A stretch of DNA of 64,000 bases from Fodinibius sp034521915 (GTDB lineage Bacteria > Bacteroidota > Rhodothermia > Balneolales > Balneolaceae). Below are positions 17,718 through 26,641 of the stretch, one piece after another. Location: positions 62,001 to 126,000 of the forward strand of contig NZ_JAXHLU010000011.1 in NCBI RefSeq assembly GCF_034521915.1, written 5' to 3'. The position numbers were made by a program, and so were the translations under genes. The notes below the pieces were generated by a model. It saw only the letters and a program-made list of their open reading frames with translations. It was not told where the DNA came from and searched no databases. Position 1 is the stretch's first letter; each line of letters opens with the position of its first letter.

Positions 17718-19452
17718 TTAGTTAATTGTTGAGGTTATTCCAGCTCTCACTTTCACATTAAAGGTAACAGCGTCGTCCTCTCTTAAACTCACGGACTGCT
17801 GTTGTGGCGTATTAATTGTGATTTCCATTACCACAGCTCTGGTGCGGTGTAATTCACTCATCTCATTCTCAGAGAAGCTAATCTCATATTCGCTTTGTGC
17901 GGCATCGGAAGCAAAACCATCCTCATTAGTCGAAGCTCCATTTATGACGATATCACTTTTATTGGTAATTTCATTTCCATCTCCATCAAGCATGATCACA
18001 TTTAAACTCAATTCAAGCGGCAGTCCATTTGTATAGTTGATAGTCATCGTTGCCTCGGAAAGCTTGCGATCTTCATTCTCCTCGGGAATATCACTAAAGT
18101 TGGCATCTACGGTATCTTGATACGTGGCGTTTTCAGCCGAAAAATTAAAGGGCAGCTCTACATTTAACGACTGATCAAAAATAACCGGATTTACCACATG
18201 TCACCGGTTTCTTCCTGATTCATTAACCTCACGCTACTCCGACAAATCGAATATTGGTAGGCAGGTTACTAAAGAAAGCGGGGCTGTTCGAATTGTCCGC
18301 GTTAAATTCATTGGCTCCGTCCTCTCCCTCATCCGGACTTGGATTATCCACAACATTGAGCGGAAACTTAATTACCTGCTCTTTATCAGCGGGAGCTCCG
18401 TTAACCGTAAGTGCATCCGGAATTTCTGAATCTGTTACCTGATACTGCGAATTTTCATCCCCATATAAATAAACGGGGTCCCCATTCGATTTGGTCCCAA
18501 CAATAACAGCATAAACCGTAGTATTTACTCCCAGATTTGAATTATAAAGCGTGCGTAAAATAGGATTGGTAAAAGTAATATCGGAAATGCGATTAGAAAT
18601 ATCACTTATACCATCGATATCTGTAACTTCCGCTTCGTTATCGTTAAATACATCCAGTTCACCTTCGCCGGTGACATCTTCATTAAGCAGTACATTTTTA
18701 GGAACGATATACCCCTCAGCTCTAGCGATTTGGACGTTACCAATATCTATTTAAACACCTACTCATCGGTTTCGAAATCGTACGAGTTTCTGACCCCCTT
18801 GCGACGAGGAACTTTTCGTTGTTACCGTTATGTCAAAATCAATCTCATTATCTTCTCCCGCATAAATACGATGCTCTGCTAAATCATAAGAGTTGGAAAT
18901 GCTTTCATTTGCTGAAATATCATTAAGAGTAATAATTAAAGGAGATCCATTGGGATCTTGAATCTCAGGAAAAGATATTTCCAGATCGATAGCAACATCA
19001 GTACCGTTCGTAACATTTATTGCTAACTCTCCCCTCCCCATTTCAACAAAATGGTCTGAATCATTCCGGAATTCAAAGCTGTTATTATCAATACTGGAAC
19101 TTCCACTGGCAGTGACCGTTTGGGATCCTGTGGATGGGGGAACAGCTAAATCAACAGTATCTGTCAATGCACCTACTACCGGAATGGCATCGTTCAAATC
19201 ACCAAAGTTAAAACCCTGTTCTTTAACTACTCGTACCAACCCTTCTCCATCCGTATCAAATATGTCTTCAAAGTTCTCTTTCGTAGTGTCAATAAGCGCA
19301 TTATTAGCACCCAGAAACTGATACGTCTTTTCCATCGTTAATGGAATCTCAAACTGATTAGTTACCTTAAAATCAGGAGATTCTGGTTGTTCGCAGGACC
19401 AACTGGAAATTACCAAGAGTAACACAAGAATATTGGGAAGCGAATTCTTCAT
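17718..19452 (-). pseudogene. decayed multidomain lipoprotein gene (three open segments)
   Basis: Read on the minus strand this looks like one gene of about 570 codons split in three. Segment 1 (19452-18763, 229 codons) starts with a signal peptide and lipobox ISSWSC (Cys20) and ends at TGA. A second in-frame stop, TAA, lies at 18751-18753. Segment 2 (18750-18232, 173 codons) is open in the same frame but has no start codon near its beginning; it reads DIGNVQIARAEGYIVPKN and ends with NLPTNIRFVGVA. A +1 frame change near 18230 and another TGA (18201-18203) separate segment 3 (18200-17718), which carries VVNPVIFDQSLNVELPF and ends in RAGITSTIN. Segments 1 and 3 share a beta-sandwich pattern. 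Segment 3 could start at GTG 18197, but it lacks a signal peptide. Confidence 0.78.
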
Positions 19453-19654
19453 CTTTCCTAACCGTCTTTTTAATAATATAATTTATTAAGTGTCATCTTA
19501 TTCAATAGAGATATCCCAATACCTTCGCTGTGACACTGAATGATGTAGTTCAACTCAAAGAAAGTCCACTGATAAAATCAGGAATGCTAAAGACAAAGCC
19601 AATATTTTTTTGACTTTTTTCACTCTTGATTAATGCTAAGGAAAATTCCGCAAA

Positions 19655-19705
19655 AACGAAAAGGCTTTGTCCGGCAAGCCTTTATTAGCCTGCCCAACAA
19701 AGCCT
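19655..19705 (-). terminator. terminator downstream of tRNA-Ser
   Basis: Reading the minus strand after the tRNA, the arms AGGCTTTGT (19705-19697) and ACAAAGCCT (19670-19662) pair perfectly, and GGCA/TGCC extends the stem inside. TTTTCGTTTTT follows. The hairpin sits 13 nt past the tRNA 3' end and is a good intrinsic terminator. Confidence 0.75.
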
Positions 19706-19718
19706 AAACATAGTTGTG

Positions 19719-19806
19719 CGGAGAGGGAGGGATTCGAACCCTCGGTACGCGCTAGACGCACACACGCTTTCCAAGCGTGCGCCTTCGACCGCTCGGCCAC
19801 CTCTCC
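19719..19806 (-). tRNA. tRNA-Ser (anticodon GGA)
   Basis: An 88-nt class II tRNA. The acceptor stem GGAGAGG/CCTCTCC closes the molecule and the discriminator base is G. The D-loop region GGCCGAGCGG, an anticodon loop CTTGGAAAG with anticodon GGA, a long variable arm (about 20 nt) and a T-arm with GGTTCGAATCC are all present. The 3' CCA is not encoded. GGA reads the serine codons UCC and UCU. Confidence 0.97.
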
Positions 19807-19851
19807 AATAAAGAGTCGCAAATATAGGTTAATTTCTATCTGATTTCAACG

Positions 19852-20535
19852 TTAAAATCCATAGGTGAAGATTTGTCTGGAATAAGCCTTAACGGGTTTT
19901 CCATTATTCCTGGCCGGACGAAATCTCCACTGTAAAGCAGCGGTAAGTGTAGCTTCTGTAAGTCCATAGTTAATACGATCCACCTTTCTTTTTTCTCCCG
20001 ACTCTTGATCATACAACACAATTTCAGTAATACTGGCTTCTTCAACCTTTCCCTCTGTGTCCACTAAAAAGTTCACCCATATTTCAGCTTTGATATCTGC
20101 TTTTTTTGCGGCATCGGGAACCGTGGGTTCAACAATATGGATGACTTGTGGAGCTACCTGTGGACTTGATACCGGTTCATCAGCATCTCCCTCACTGCCA
20201 ATCATTTCAACAGAAAGGGAGTCGGAATATTCACTGACGTTTAAATCATCGAGCACAATAGGATCTTCTTCTATCACTTCATCAGTAGGTTCGGGTATGG
20301 GGACTTGTGGTTTAGGTGGAGGCGGCGGGCTGTTTTGCTGTTCAGTTCGCACAACATCCTCAAGGGCAATGGCGTCCTCCGAAAAATCAATTTGCTGACC
20401 CGATGAGGTTGATTTGCTGACAGGCCAAAGATTAAAGATAGCAATAGCAAATAATTCTATAACAGCAATAGCCGTCAAAACACGAATTCGATATCCGCTT
20501 TCATTGCCCTCGATATATTTATTAAGATCAGACAA
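19852..20535 (-). CDS. tonB: energy transducer TonB
   Basis: TonB passes proton-motive force from ExbB/ExbD to outer-membrane receptors. This 227-residue protein has the usual plan: short cytoplasmic start, one membrane helix at about 18-38 (RVLTAIAVIELFAIAIF), a periplasmic Pro/acidic linker (PPPPPKPQVPIPEP at 70-83, then Asp/Glu-rich) and a C-terminal TonB domain from about 146, with FLVDTEGKVEEASI and ALQWRFRPARNNGKPV. It starts at TTG, with no in-frame ATG before the membrane helix. No exbB/exbD is adjacent, and the tRNA-Ser gene lies just downstream. Multiple TonB copies are common in this group, so its receptor partner is unknown. Confidence 0.9.
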   Translation of the reverse strand: MSDLNKYIEGNESGYRIRVLTAIAVIELFAIAIFNLWPVSKSTSSGQQIDFSEDAIALEDVVRTEQQNSPPPPPKPQVPIPEPTDEVIEEDPIVLDDLNVSEYSDSLSVEMIGSEGDADEPVSSPQVAPQVIHIVEPTVPDAAKKADIKAEIWVNFLVDTEGKVEEASITEIVLYDQESGEKRKVDRINYGLTEATLTAALQWRFRPARNNGKPVKAYSRQIFTYGF

Positions 20536-20684
20536 AATTATTTACGGATATCTAAATGAATGGTAAGGGTTAAAATTCTTTGTATTAACGAATAAATAGT
20601 GGGTTATCATTCAATTAATTATTGGAATACAAGCAATTACCAAAAACGCTAATACTTGGAATTATCAGTACTGAATTAACTCAG

Positions 20685-21614
20685 TCACGTCCTTATGTCT
20701 TTCAGCGCCTTACGGATAAAACCATCATGCTCTTCTAATCTTTTTTTTGCTTCCTTTTTGTTCAGTCCTCCCAGTGCCATAACCAAAGCTGTTTTAACAT
20801 GACCATCGGCCGAATGCAACAACTTTTCCGTCTCCTTATAATCAAGGTCCGTAAACATCATAATAATTCGCTTTGAACGCTCATGTAATTTCTGATTGGA
20901 TAACTGCAGATCAACCATCACATTTTCATAGACTTTTCCTCTCCGGATATTTGCTCCCGTTGTAATCATGTTTAGCACCATTTTTTGAGCAGTAGCACTT
21001 TTCATGCGGGTGCTTCCCATAATTACTTCAGGTCCTACAGGAATATCAATCAACACATCCACTTCAAGTGTAATCTGAGAGCCCGGAACAGTCGTTACAA
21101 AAATTGTATGACAGCCCTTTTCACGAGCTGCTTTGAGCGCACCATGCACATAAGGCGTACGTCCGCTTGCAGCCAATCCACAAACAATATCAGAAGATGA
21201 TAAATCAATATCTGCCAAAGCCTCCCGACCATTTTTCTCATAATCTTCGGCCCCCTCCTGGGCCTCAAAAACAGCATCCTTGCCTCCTGCTATCAATCCT
21301 ACAACCTGCTCCGGATCAGAACCAAAAGTAGGTGGACATTCGGCTGCATCAAGTATTCCCAATCTTCCGCTGGTACCGGCTCCTGCATAGATCAAGCGTC
21401 CCCCCTCATCAAATGCTTGCTTCACTAAATCAATAGCCTGTGCTATTTGCGGAAGCTTCTTTTCAACCTCATCAGCAACTTTCTTATCCTCGGCATTAAT
21501 AAGACGTGCTATTTCCAGCGAATCTGCAACATCTATTTTCTTGGTATTGGGATTTCGCTGCTCTGTATCCAATTTTTTTAACTGATCAAAAAGCTCTTGG
21601 TCTTCTTCCTTCAC
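20685..21614 (-). CDS. murQ: N-acetylmuramic acid 6-phosphate etherase
   Basis: MurQ cleaves the lactyl ether of MurNAc-6-phosphate to give GlcNAc-6-phosphate and D-lactate in peptidoglycan recycling. The 309-residue protein is the normal length. It has the family's TEQRNPNT start and the SIS-domain motif GAGTSGRLGILDAAECPPTF, which holds the catalytic Glu, then GGKDAVFEAQEGAEDY, GLAASGRTPYV and MGSTRMKSATAQKMVLNM. The start is GTG at 21614. No anmK or muramic-acid transporter is adjacent. A 15-nt palindrome lies 37 nt upstream of the start and could be an operator (inference). Confidence 0.95.
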   Translation of the reverse strand: MKEEDQELFDQLKKLDTEQRNPNTKKIDVADSLEIARLINAEDKKVADEVEKKLPQIAQAIDLVKQAFDEGGRLIYAGAGTSGRLGILDAAECPPTFGSDPEQVVGLIAGGKDAVFEAQEGAEDYEKNGREALADIDLSSSDIVCGLAASGRTPYVHGALKAAREKGCHTIFVTTVPGSQITLEVDVLIDIPVGPEVIMGSTRMKSATAQKMVLNMITTGANIRRGKVYENVMVDLQLSNQKLHERSKRIIMMFTDLDYKETEKLLHSADGHVKTALVMALGGLNKKEAKKRLEEHDGFIRKALKDIRT

Positions 21615-21650
21615 GCTATAATCACTGTTATTAATATGATTTCTTCGACT

Positions 21651-21665
21651 CGCTTAAGTTAAGCG
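21651..21665 (-). promoter_or_regulatory. palindrome upstream of murQ
   Basis: The sequence CGCTTAAGTTAAGCG is an odd-centred perfect palindrome (7 bp on each side of one base), 37 nt before the murQ start. It could be a repressor site or a small hairpin; no T-run follows in the murQ direction. Confidence 0.35.
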
Positions 21666-21734
21666 GTTTTAGGGATAACAGAAAAAGCTATTCAAATAAG
21701 GCTTTCAACAAATACCAATATGGATAAAAATTAT

Positions 21735-22088
21735 TTATGACTCCCCTATTTTTCCGAGATGCGTATTTTGAAAAGAATCAATATGCTTTAATCCATATCC
21801 GAAGAGGCGATCCACTGAAGAGTGTGCAAATAGTATAATCCCTGCTAATTCTAGAGCTGCAGATCCCATAAAGAATCCTATTACATAAACCAGAAGAGCT
21901 AATCCTTTATGATGAACCAAATTGTAGAGATATGCTCCTGTTTTGTTATTAATTGCATATCCGATCATGCTTACATCGGGTAACAGCAGCAAAGCCGGAA
22001 ACCACCACCAAGCAAATTCAGTCTTCCAAAATAAAAAGCCGGCGAATAGAAACATCGCCAGCTCCTCAATCTTAATAAGTGATTTCAT
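21735..22088 (-). CDS. DUF4260 family membrane protein
   Basis: A 117-residue protein with three or four membrane helices (IEELAMFLFAGFLFW, WWWFPALLLLPDVSMIGYAI, LALLVYVIGFFMGSAALELAGIIL, written here as separate segments). PDVSMIGY and AHSSVDRLFGYGLKH near the end are hallmarks of DUF4260. Function is unknown for the family. Its start codon overlaps the stop of accC by one base, so it is translated behind accC. That coupling need not mean a shared pathway. Confidence 0.85.
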   Translation of the reverse strand: MKSLIKIEELAMFLFAGFLFWKTEFAWWWFPALLLLPDVSMIGYAINNKTGAYLYNLVHHKGLALLVYVIGFFMGSAALELAGIILFAHSSVDRLFGYGLKHIDSFQNTHLGKIGES

Positions 22089-23599
22089 TATTTCTTCTTA
22101 CTGCGGTGTTTCCACCACTTTGAGTATGCCCCATTTTGGGAATTATTTTTGAGCTTCTGCTCCTCTTCCTGTCCACTGTCTTCCATTTTGAACAGTGCTG
22201 CTGCCAGGGCTTTAACATTATCTTCATCCGCCATTACCGCATCAATTTTTTCCCTGCTAAAGTGATCGGGAACAAAATGGGTATCGTAATTCCCTGAGGT
22301 AAATGACTCGTGATTTAATACATACTTGCAAAATGGTATGGTGGTTCGACATCCCGCTATTTCGTACTCATCTAGTGCCCTAAGCATTCTTTGGATGGCA
22401 TGCTCTCTGTTTTTGCCATAAGAACATAGTTTTGAAATCATGGGATCATAATTAATAGTTATCTTCTGCCCTTCCTCCACTCCGGAATCAACACGCACTC
22501 CACTACCCGAAGGAATGCGGTGTTTCGTCAACGTCCCTGTGCTTGGCAGAAAGTTATCCCTCGGATCTTCGGCATAAATTCGACATTCCACGGCATGACC
22601 TTTCATTTGGATATCATCCTGCGTCATGGGCAGTTCTTTACCTTCAGCCACTAATATCTGTAGTTCTACTAAATCCAATCCCGTAATTAACTCGGTTACC
22701 GGGTGCTCTACCTGTAGGCGCGTATTCATCTCGAGGAAATAGAAATTGCGATCGGCATCTACCAGAAACTCAATCGTTCCCGCTCCAACATAGTCTACTG
22801 CTTCGGCAGCAGCAATAGCTGCATCGGCCATTTCTGATCGCAATTCGGGTGTCATTATAGAGCACGGCGCTTCCTCAATTACTTTTTGATGGCGTCGCTG
22901 AATAGAACACTCCCGATCATATACATGGAGGGTATTTCCGTGCTCATCGGCAATAATTTGGAACTCGACATGACGGGGTTCAACCAAATACTTTTCGATA
23001 TATACCCGATCATCACCAAAAGAATTACGTGCCTCGGACTTTGCCGCTTTAATACCCGATCTGAATTCGTCTTTATTGTTCACAATACGCATTCCTTTTC
23101 CACCACCACCGGCCGCGGCTTTAACCAACACTGGGTACCCGATTTCATCGGCTATTTTCTCGGCTTCCTCAACATCTTCAAGCTCTTTTTTGGTTCCGGG
23201 TGGAAAGGGTACATTGGCCTTGCTCATAAGTTCACGAGCCTCAGTCTTGTCTCCCATCAGACGAATCGCCTTAGGCTTGGGACCAATAAAAATAATTCCC
23301 TCCTCTTGGCAACGCTCAGAGAAATCACCGTTTTCACTCAAAAATCCATATCCGGGATGGATGGCATCAGCTCCGGTATCTTTGGCAGCCTGAATTATTT
23401 TATCGATTACCAAATAACTTTCTGAAGACGAAGCAGGTCCGATATGCACCGATTCGTCAGCCTGTAATACGTGTGGCGCATCGGCATCAGGCGTTGAATA
23501 GACCGCCACCGTTTTTTTACCTAACTCCTTACATGTTCGAATTACACGTAAAGCAATTTCGCCGCGATTAGCGACCAATATCTTATTAATATCTGGCAT
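22088..23599 (-). CDS. accC: biotin carboxylase subunit (acetyl-CoA carboxylase or related)
   Basis: The enzyme carboxylates the biotin of a carrier protein using ATP and bicarbonate. It has the full ATP-grasp layout: LVANRGEIALRVIRTCKELG at the start, GPKPKAIRLMGDK, the ATP loop KAAAGGGGKGMRIV, HVEFQIIADEHG, FLEMNTRLQVEHPVTE with the catalytic Glu/Asn/Arg set, and YDPMISKL. At 503 residues it is about 50 longer than typical AccC, with a charged tail ending KWWKHRSKKK. No accB or carboxyltransferase is adjacent, so it may serve acetyl-CoA carboxylase or a propionyl/acyl-CoA carboxylase encoded elsewhere. Confidence 0.92.
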   Translation of the reverse strand: MPDINKILVANRGEIALRVIRTCKELGKKTVAVYSTPDADAPHVLQADESVHIGPASSSESYLVIDKIIQAAKDTGADAIHPGYGFLSENGDFSERCQEEGIIFIGPKPKAIRLMGDKTEARELMSKANVPFPPGTKKELEDVEEAEKIADEIGYPVLVKAAAGGGGKGMRIVNNKDEFRSGIKAAKSEARNSFGDDRVYIEKYLVEPRHVEFQIIADEHGNTLHVYDRECSIQRRHQKVIEEAPCSIMTPELRSEMADAAIAAAEAVDYVGAGTIEFLVDADRNFYFLEMNTRLQVEHPVTELITGLDLVELQILVAEGKELPMTQDDIQMKGHAVECRIYAEDPRDNFLPSTGTLTKHRIPSGSGVRVDSGVEEGQKITINYDPMISKLCSYGKNREHAIQRMLRALDEYEIAGCRTTIPFCKYVLNHESFTSGNYDTHFVPDHFSREKIDAVMADEDNVKALAAALFKMEDSGQEEEQKLKNNSQNGAYSKWWKHRSKKK

Positions 23600-23608
23600 A
23601 ACTATTCT

Positions 23609-24319
23609 TTAAATGATGTGCGTTTTTAACATTTGTGGCCACAAATCCCATTCGTCACCTCCATCAGACCAAATATCGAGGTCATGATCTAAAAATTTCA
23701 TCCGCATTACGTTATCCATTCGTACGGCATCGTCAATTCGCTTATCTCCTTCATAACTTACCAACCGAAAATCGATATCCTGTACCTTATCAAGTAGAGA
23801 TTTTTTATTCAGATTGGGTACAAAGTCCATAGGATTATTGTAGTAAACATCGTCATCATAATAATCATCCATAAATGGTCTGATATCATAAATACCGCTT
23901 ATCCCAATCGCTTTCCCAAATACATCAGGATACTTAAGCGCAGTTGTAATCGCATGATATCCCCCAAAATCAACTCCGGCGATTATTATAAATTTTATGC
24001 TATTTTGATCCTTAATATACGGCGCAACCTCCTCAACAATATACGATTCGTACTGTTGCTGGCGAATAATACGTTGTTCGGGAGATGCATTTTTATTCAG
24101 CAGTGCCTCATCATCAATTGATGATAATACAAAGAGCTGATTGAATCCATTCTCCAACTGATACGAGATGGAATCCGTCATTCCAAACTCATCCCACTGC
24201 TTACAAGTAGCACCTCTTGTCGGAATCCCTATTACCGGAGTTCCTGACTCTCCATAAATAGCCAGCTCCATGTCTTTTCCCAAACTGGGACTCCTCCATT
24301 TCTCGATTTTAGCTTCCAT
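23609..24319 (-). CDS. esterase-fold protein lacking the catalytic Ser and His
   Basis: This 236-residue protein follows the putative-esterase (esterase D / Esterase PF00756-like) fold: YGESGTPVIGIPTRGATCKQW at the start and YIVEEVAPYI before the nucleophile strand. At the nucleophile elbow, where relatives have GCSMGGYHA, it reads GVDFGGYHA, so Asp replaces Ser. Near the end, where relatives usually have a His in an NHDWPWW-like motif, it reads GGDEWDLWPQM, so the His also appears lost. It is therefore probably a non-hydrolytic relative. It starts 99 nt after the phytoene synthase gene and ends 9 nt before accC. Confidence 0.75.
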   Translation of the reverse strand: MEAKIEKWRSPSLGKDMELAIYGESGTPVIGIPTRGATCKQWDEFGMTDSISYQLENGFNQLFVLSSIDDEALLNKNASPEQRIIRQQQYESYIVEEVAPYIKDQNSIKFIIIAGVDFGGYHAITTALKYPDVFGKAIGISGIYDIRPFMDDYYDDDVYYNNPMDFVPNLNKKSLLDKVQDIDFRLVSYEGDKRIDDAVRMDNVMRMKFLDHDLDIWSDGGDEWDLWPQMLKTHII

Positions 24320-24418
24320 TAGTCTCTATTTTGATTTGGTCGGCAATAAAATTTGAATGGAATATAACAGTTCATATTGATTAGTGTAAACGCGGATCTC
24401 ACCTATTTCAAAATAGAA

Positions 24419-25396
24419 TTAGGACTGCGCTACCTTCATCTGATAATATGCTCTGGGAAGAATGGAAAATTTTTCTGTGGCATTCAGATATGCCCGTTTA
24501 TCAAATACATTGTAGTTATTCTCTTCAATTTTATCGAGAATACGACCGTAATTTTGCCGAGCCAAATACACCGGTAAGCGACTGTCACTGCTCAGCAGAG
24601 CTATACCCTTGTCAGATCTCTGATAATATCTGCGCGTTCGCTGGATCTGAAATTCTAATAAATCAATAACGTTTTCTGTCCGCTGGTGAGTGAACAGCTC
24701 TTGTTCTGAGACATTGAAACAAGCCAAATCTTCTTGCGGCAGATATATTCTATTGCGTTGCAGGTCTTCCCCAACATCCCGCAAAATATTCGTCAACTGC
24801 ATGGCGATCCCCAAATCTACCGCATATCCCAAAGCATCCTGGGATTGATATCCAAACACCTGGCTGGTCATCAATCCCACTATCGATGCCACCTTAAAGG
24901 AATAATCATATAGCTCATCAAAGGTCTCGTATCTATTTTTAAACAGATCCATACAAACACCCTCCATAAGCTCAAATGGCATTTCAATAGGGATATGATA
25001 CTGTCTTAATACATCGGAAAATGCAATAAGAATATCATTATCATGAGCTTTCCCATCGTACGTATCTCGAAGTTTCTGTTTCCAAGATTCCAGTTTTAGA
25101 CGGATATCTTCTTCGGTAAGTTCACGCTTTTCTAATAAATCCTCGGCCTCATCCACCAGATCATCGATATATCGACACAAGCTATAAATAGCAAAGATCC
25201 CCCGCTGTTTATGATTGGGTAAAAAGCGCGTCGCCATATAAAATGTCTTGGCATGGTACCGAGTTATCGCCCGACACTCAGCATAGGCCTCTTTAAGACG
25301 TTCATCATTCAATTCTTCAATAACCGAACGATGAAAAGAAGTGCGCTGGTAAATAGGCTTCAGCAACGCGTATGGTATTCGGAAAAAATCTGTCAT
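24419..25396 (-). CDS. crtB: phytoene/squalene synthase family protein
   Basis: A head-to-head prenyl synthase of 325 residues, joining two geranylgeranyl (or farnesyl) diphosphates. The first Mg-binding aspartate motif is IDDLVDE (77-83) and the second is NILRDVGEDLQRNRIYLP. TKTFYMATRFLP-like sequence (AKTFYMATRFLP, 49-60) and RYHAKTF also fit CrtB. Phytoene synthase is the likeliest role, since carotenoids are common in pigmented Balneolota. No crtI or other carotenoid gene is adjacent, so squalene-type synthesis is not excluded. Confidence 0.85.
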   Translation of the reverse strand: MTDFFRIPYALLKPIYQRTSFHRSVIEELNDERLKEAYAECRAITRYHAKTFYMATRFLPNHKQRGIFAIYSLCRYIDDLVDEAEDLLEKRELTEEDIRLKLESWKQKLRDTYDGKAHDNDILIAFSDVLRQYHIPIEMPFELMEGVCMDLFKNRYETFDELYDYSFKVASIVGLMTSQVFGYQSQDALGYAVDLGIAMQLTNILRDVGEDLQRNRIYLPQEDLACFNVSEQELFTHQRTENVIDLLEFQIQRTRRYYQRSDKGIALLSSDSRLPVYLARQNYGRILDKIEENNYNVFDKRAYLNATEKFSILPRAYYQMKVAQS

Positions 25397-25568
25397 TAAT
25401 ACGTATTATTTTCACATGCATTATATTAAATGCTAAACAGGTATAAAATAGTTCCTTTAAATATTTAATGTACAATAGAATGAGAACGATCTAATAAATT
25501 CATTTCTATTCCTGGTAAGTTTTTATGATTTTCCACTGATCTCTATTATCAAAATAATTATTACTCTT

Positions 25569-26537
25569 GTGGATAATTCTTCTCTAAATAATGCTAAGGC
25601 TTTAAAAAACTGCATTACTCAAACCGATGTCCCAACTTATCCTGAACCCTATCGGGGAAAAGTACGTGACGTATATGACCTCGGGAATGGAAAACTCGGT
25701 ATTGTAGCCAGCGATCGCATATCGGCTTTCGATCATATCATGAAACAAGCCATACCGTACAAGGGACAAATTTTAAACTCACTGGCCGCCTTTTCTTTTG
25801 AGAAAGTGAATGACCTGGTTGCCACACACGTGATTGACGTACCCCATCCCAATATAACAATCGCAAAAAAATGTGAACCTATTCCTATTGAAGTGGTTAT
25901 TCGTGCTTGCCTTACGGGACACGCGGCTCGTGTTTATAAATCGGGCAAAAGAACACTATGCGGTGTAGTTTTGCCGGATGGAATGGTGGAAAATGAAAAG
26001 TTTAATGAACCAATTTTAACTCCAGCTACCAAAGCTGAAGAAGGTCACGACGAAGATATTTCTGAAGAAGAGATCTTAAAACAAGGCATTGTTGATGAAA
26101 AGATTTGGCAGGAAATCAAAGAAAAGGCCTTCAAAGTTTTTGAACGTGGACAACAGATTGCAAATGAGCAGGGACTTATCCTCGTGGATACCAAGTACGA
26201 ATTCGGGTTACATAACGGAGAGGTAACCCTCATTGATGAAGTCCACACAGCCGATTCTTCGCGCTATTTTTATGCAAATGAATACGAAAAGAGACTTGAA
26301 AAAGGAAAACCACAAAAACAACTTTCTAAAGAGTTTCTTCGCGAATGGCTCATGGATCACGACTTCCAGGGAAGAGATGGACAAACACTACCGGATCTTC
26401 CTGATGAATTTCGCATTAAGGTCTATAATCGATACACGGAACTGTACGAAAAGCTGACCGGAAAATCATTTGAACCCACCCCTATTGATATGGATTCATT
26501 CAATAATGAGCTAAAGGAGATTTTTGATTGGTATTAA
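25569..26537 (+). CDS. purC: phosphoribosylaminoimidazole-succinocarboxamide synthase
   Basis: PurC joins aspartate to CAIR with ATP in purine synthesis, giving SAICAR. Motifs are YRGKVRDVYDLGNGKLGIVA, SDRISAFDHIM, VVIRACLTGHAARVYKSG and LVDTKYEFGLHNGEVTLIDE, followed by ADSSRYF. At 322 residues it belongs to the longer bacterial/fungal-type PurC. The start is GTG at 25569: the first in-frame ATG lies 58 codons in, beyond the conserved substrate-binding start. It is a single-gene unit facing the convergent sigma-factor cluster. Confidence 0.94.
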   Translation: MDNSSLNNAKALKNCITQTDVPTYPEPYRGKVRDVYDLGNGKLGIVASDRISAFDHIMKQAIPYKGQILNSLAAFSFEKVNDLVATHVIDVPHPNITIAKKCEPIPIEVVIRACLTGHAARVYKSGKRTLCGVVLPDGMVENEKFNEPILTPATKAEEGHDEDISEEEILKQGIVDEKIWQEIKEKAFKVFERGQQIANEQGLILVDTKYEFGLHNGEVTLIDEVHTADSSRYFYANEYEKRLEKGKPQKQLSKEFLREWLMDHDFQGRDGQTLPDLPDEFRIKVYNRYTELYEKLTGKSFEPTPIDMDSFNNELKEIFDWY

Positions 26538-26540
26538 TTG

Positions 26541-26588
26541 AGATCCTGAAACCCCTAAGAGTTGGGACGCGGCAAATTCAAGATGACA
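26541..26588. repeat. dispersed intergenic repeat, copy 1
   Basis: The segment runs from AGATCCTGAAAC to TTCAAGATGACA. The same two ends occur in the trpB-trpA spacer, and a related TGTCATTTCGAA end occurs downstream of the M16 peptidase gene. It lies between the convergent purC and anti-sigma genes. It is probably a dispersed intergenic repeat of this genome. Confidence 0.5.
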
Positions 26589-26641
26589 GGTATACTTTAG
26601 GTTCTGAATCGTTTTAAGCCGTTGAAAATGTCCTTCCGGGG

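Noticed and set aside
17718..18197. Segment 3 of the lipoprotein gene as an independent 159-residue gene
   Set aside because: It lacks a signal peptide, starts at GTG directly after a TGA, and its sequence continues the architecture of the segments upstream.
18201..18765. UGA read as tryptophan or selenocysteine in the lipoprotein gene
   Set aside because: A TAA also interrupts the frame, no SECIS-like hairpin follows, and UGA is a normal stop elsewhere, as in prfB and others.
22886..23425. A long plus-strand reading frame inside accC
   Set aside because: Antisense shadow of a strongly conserved biotin carboxylase gene; its product has no recognisable domain.
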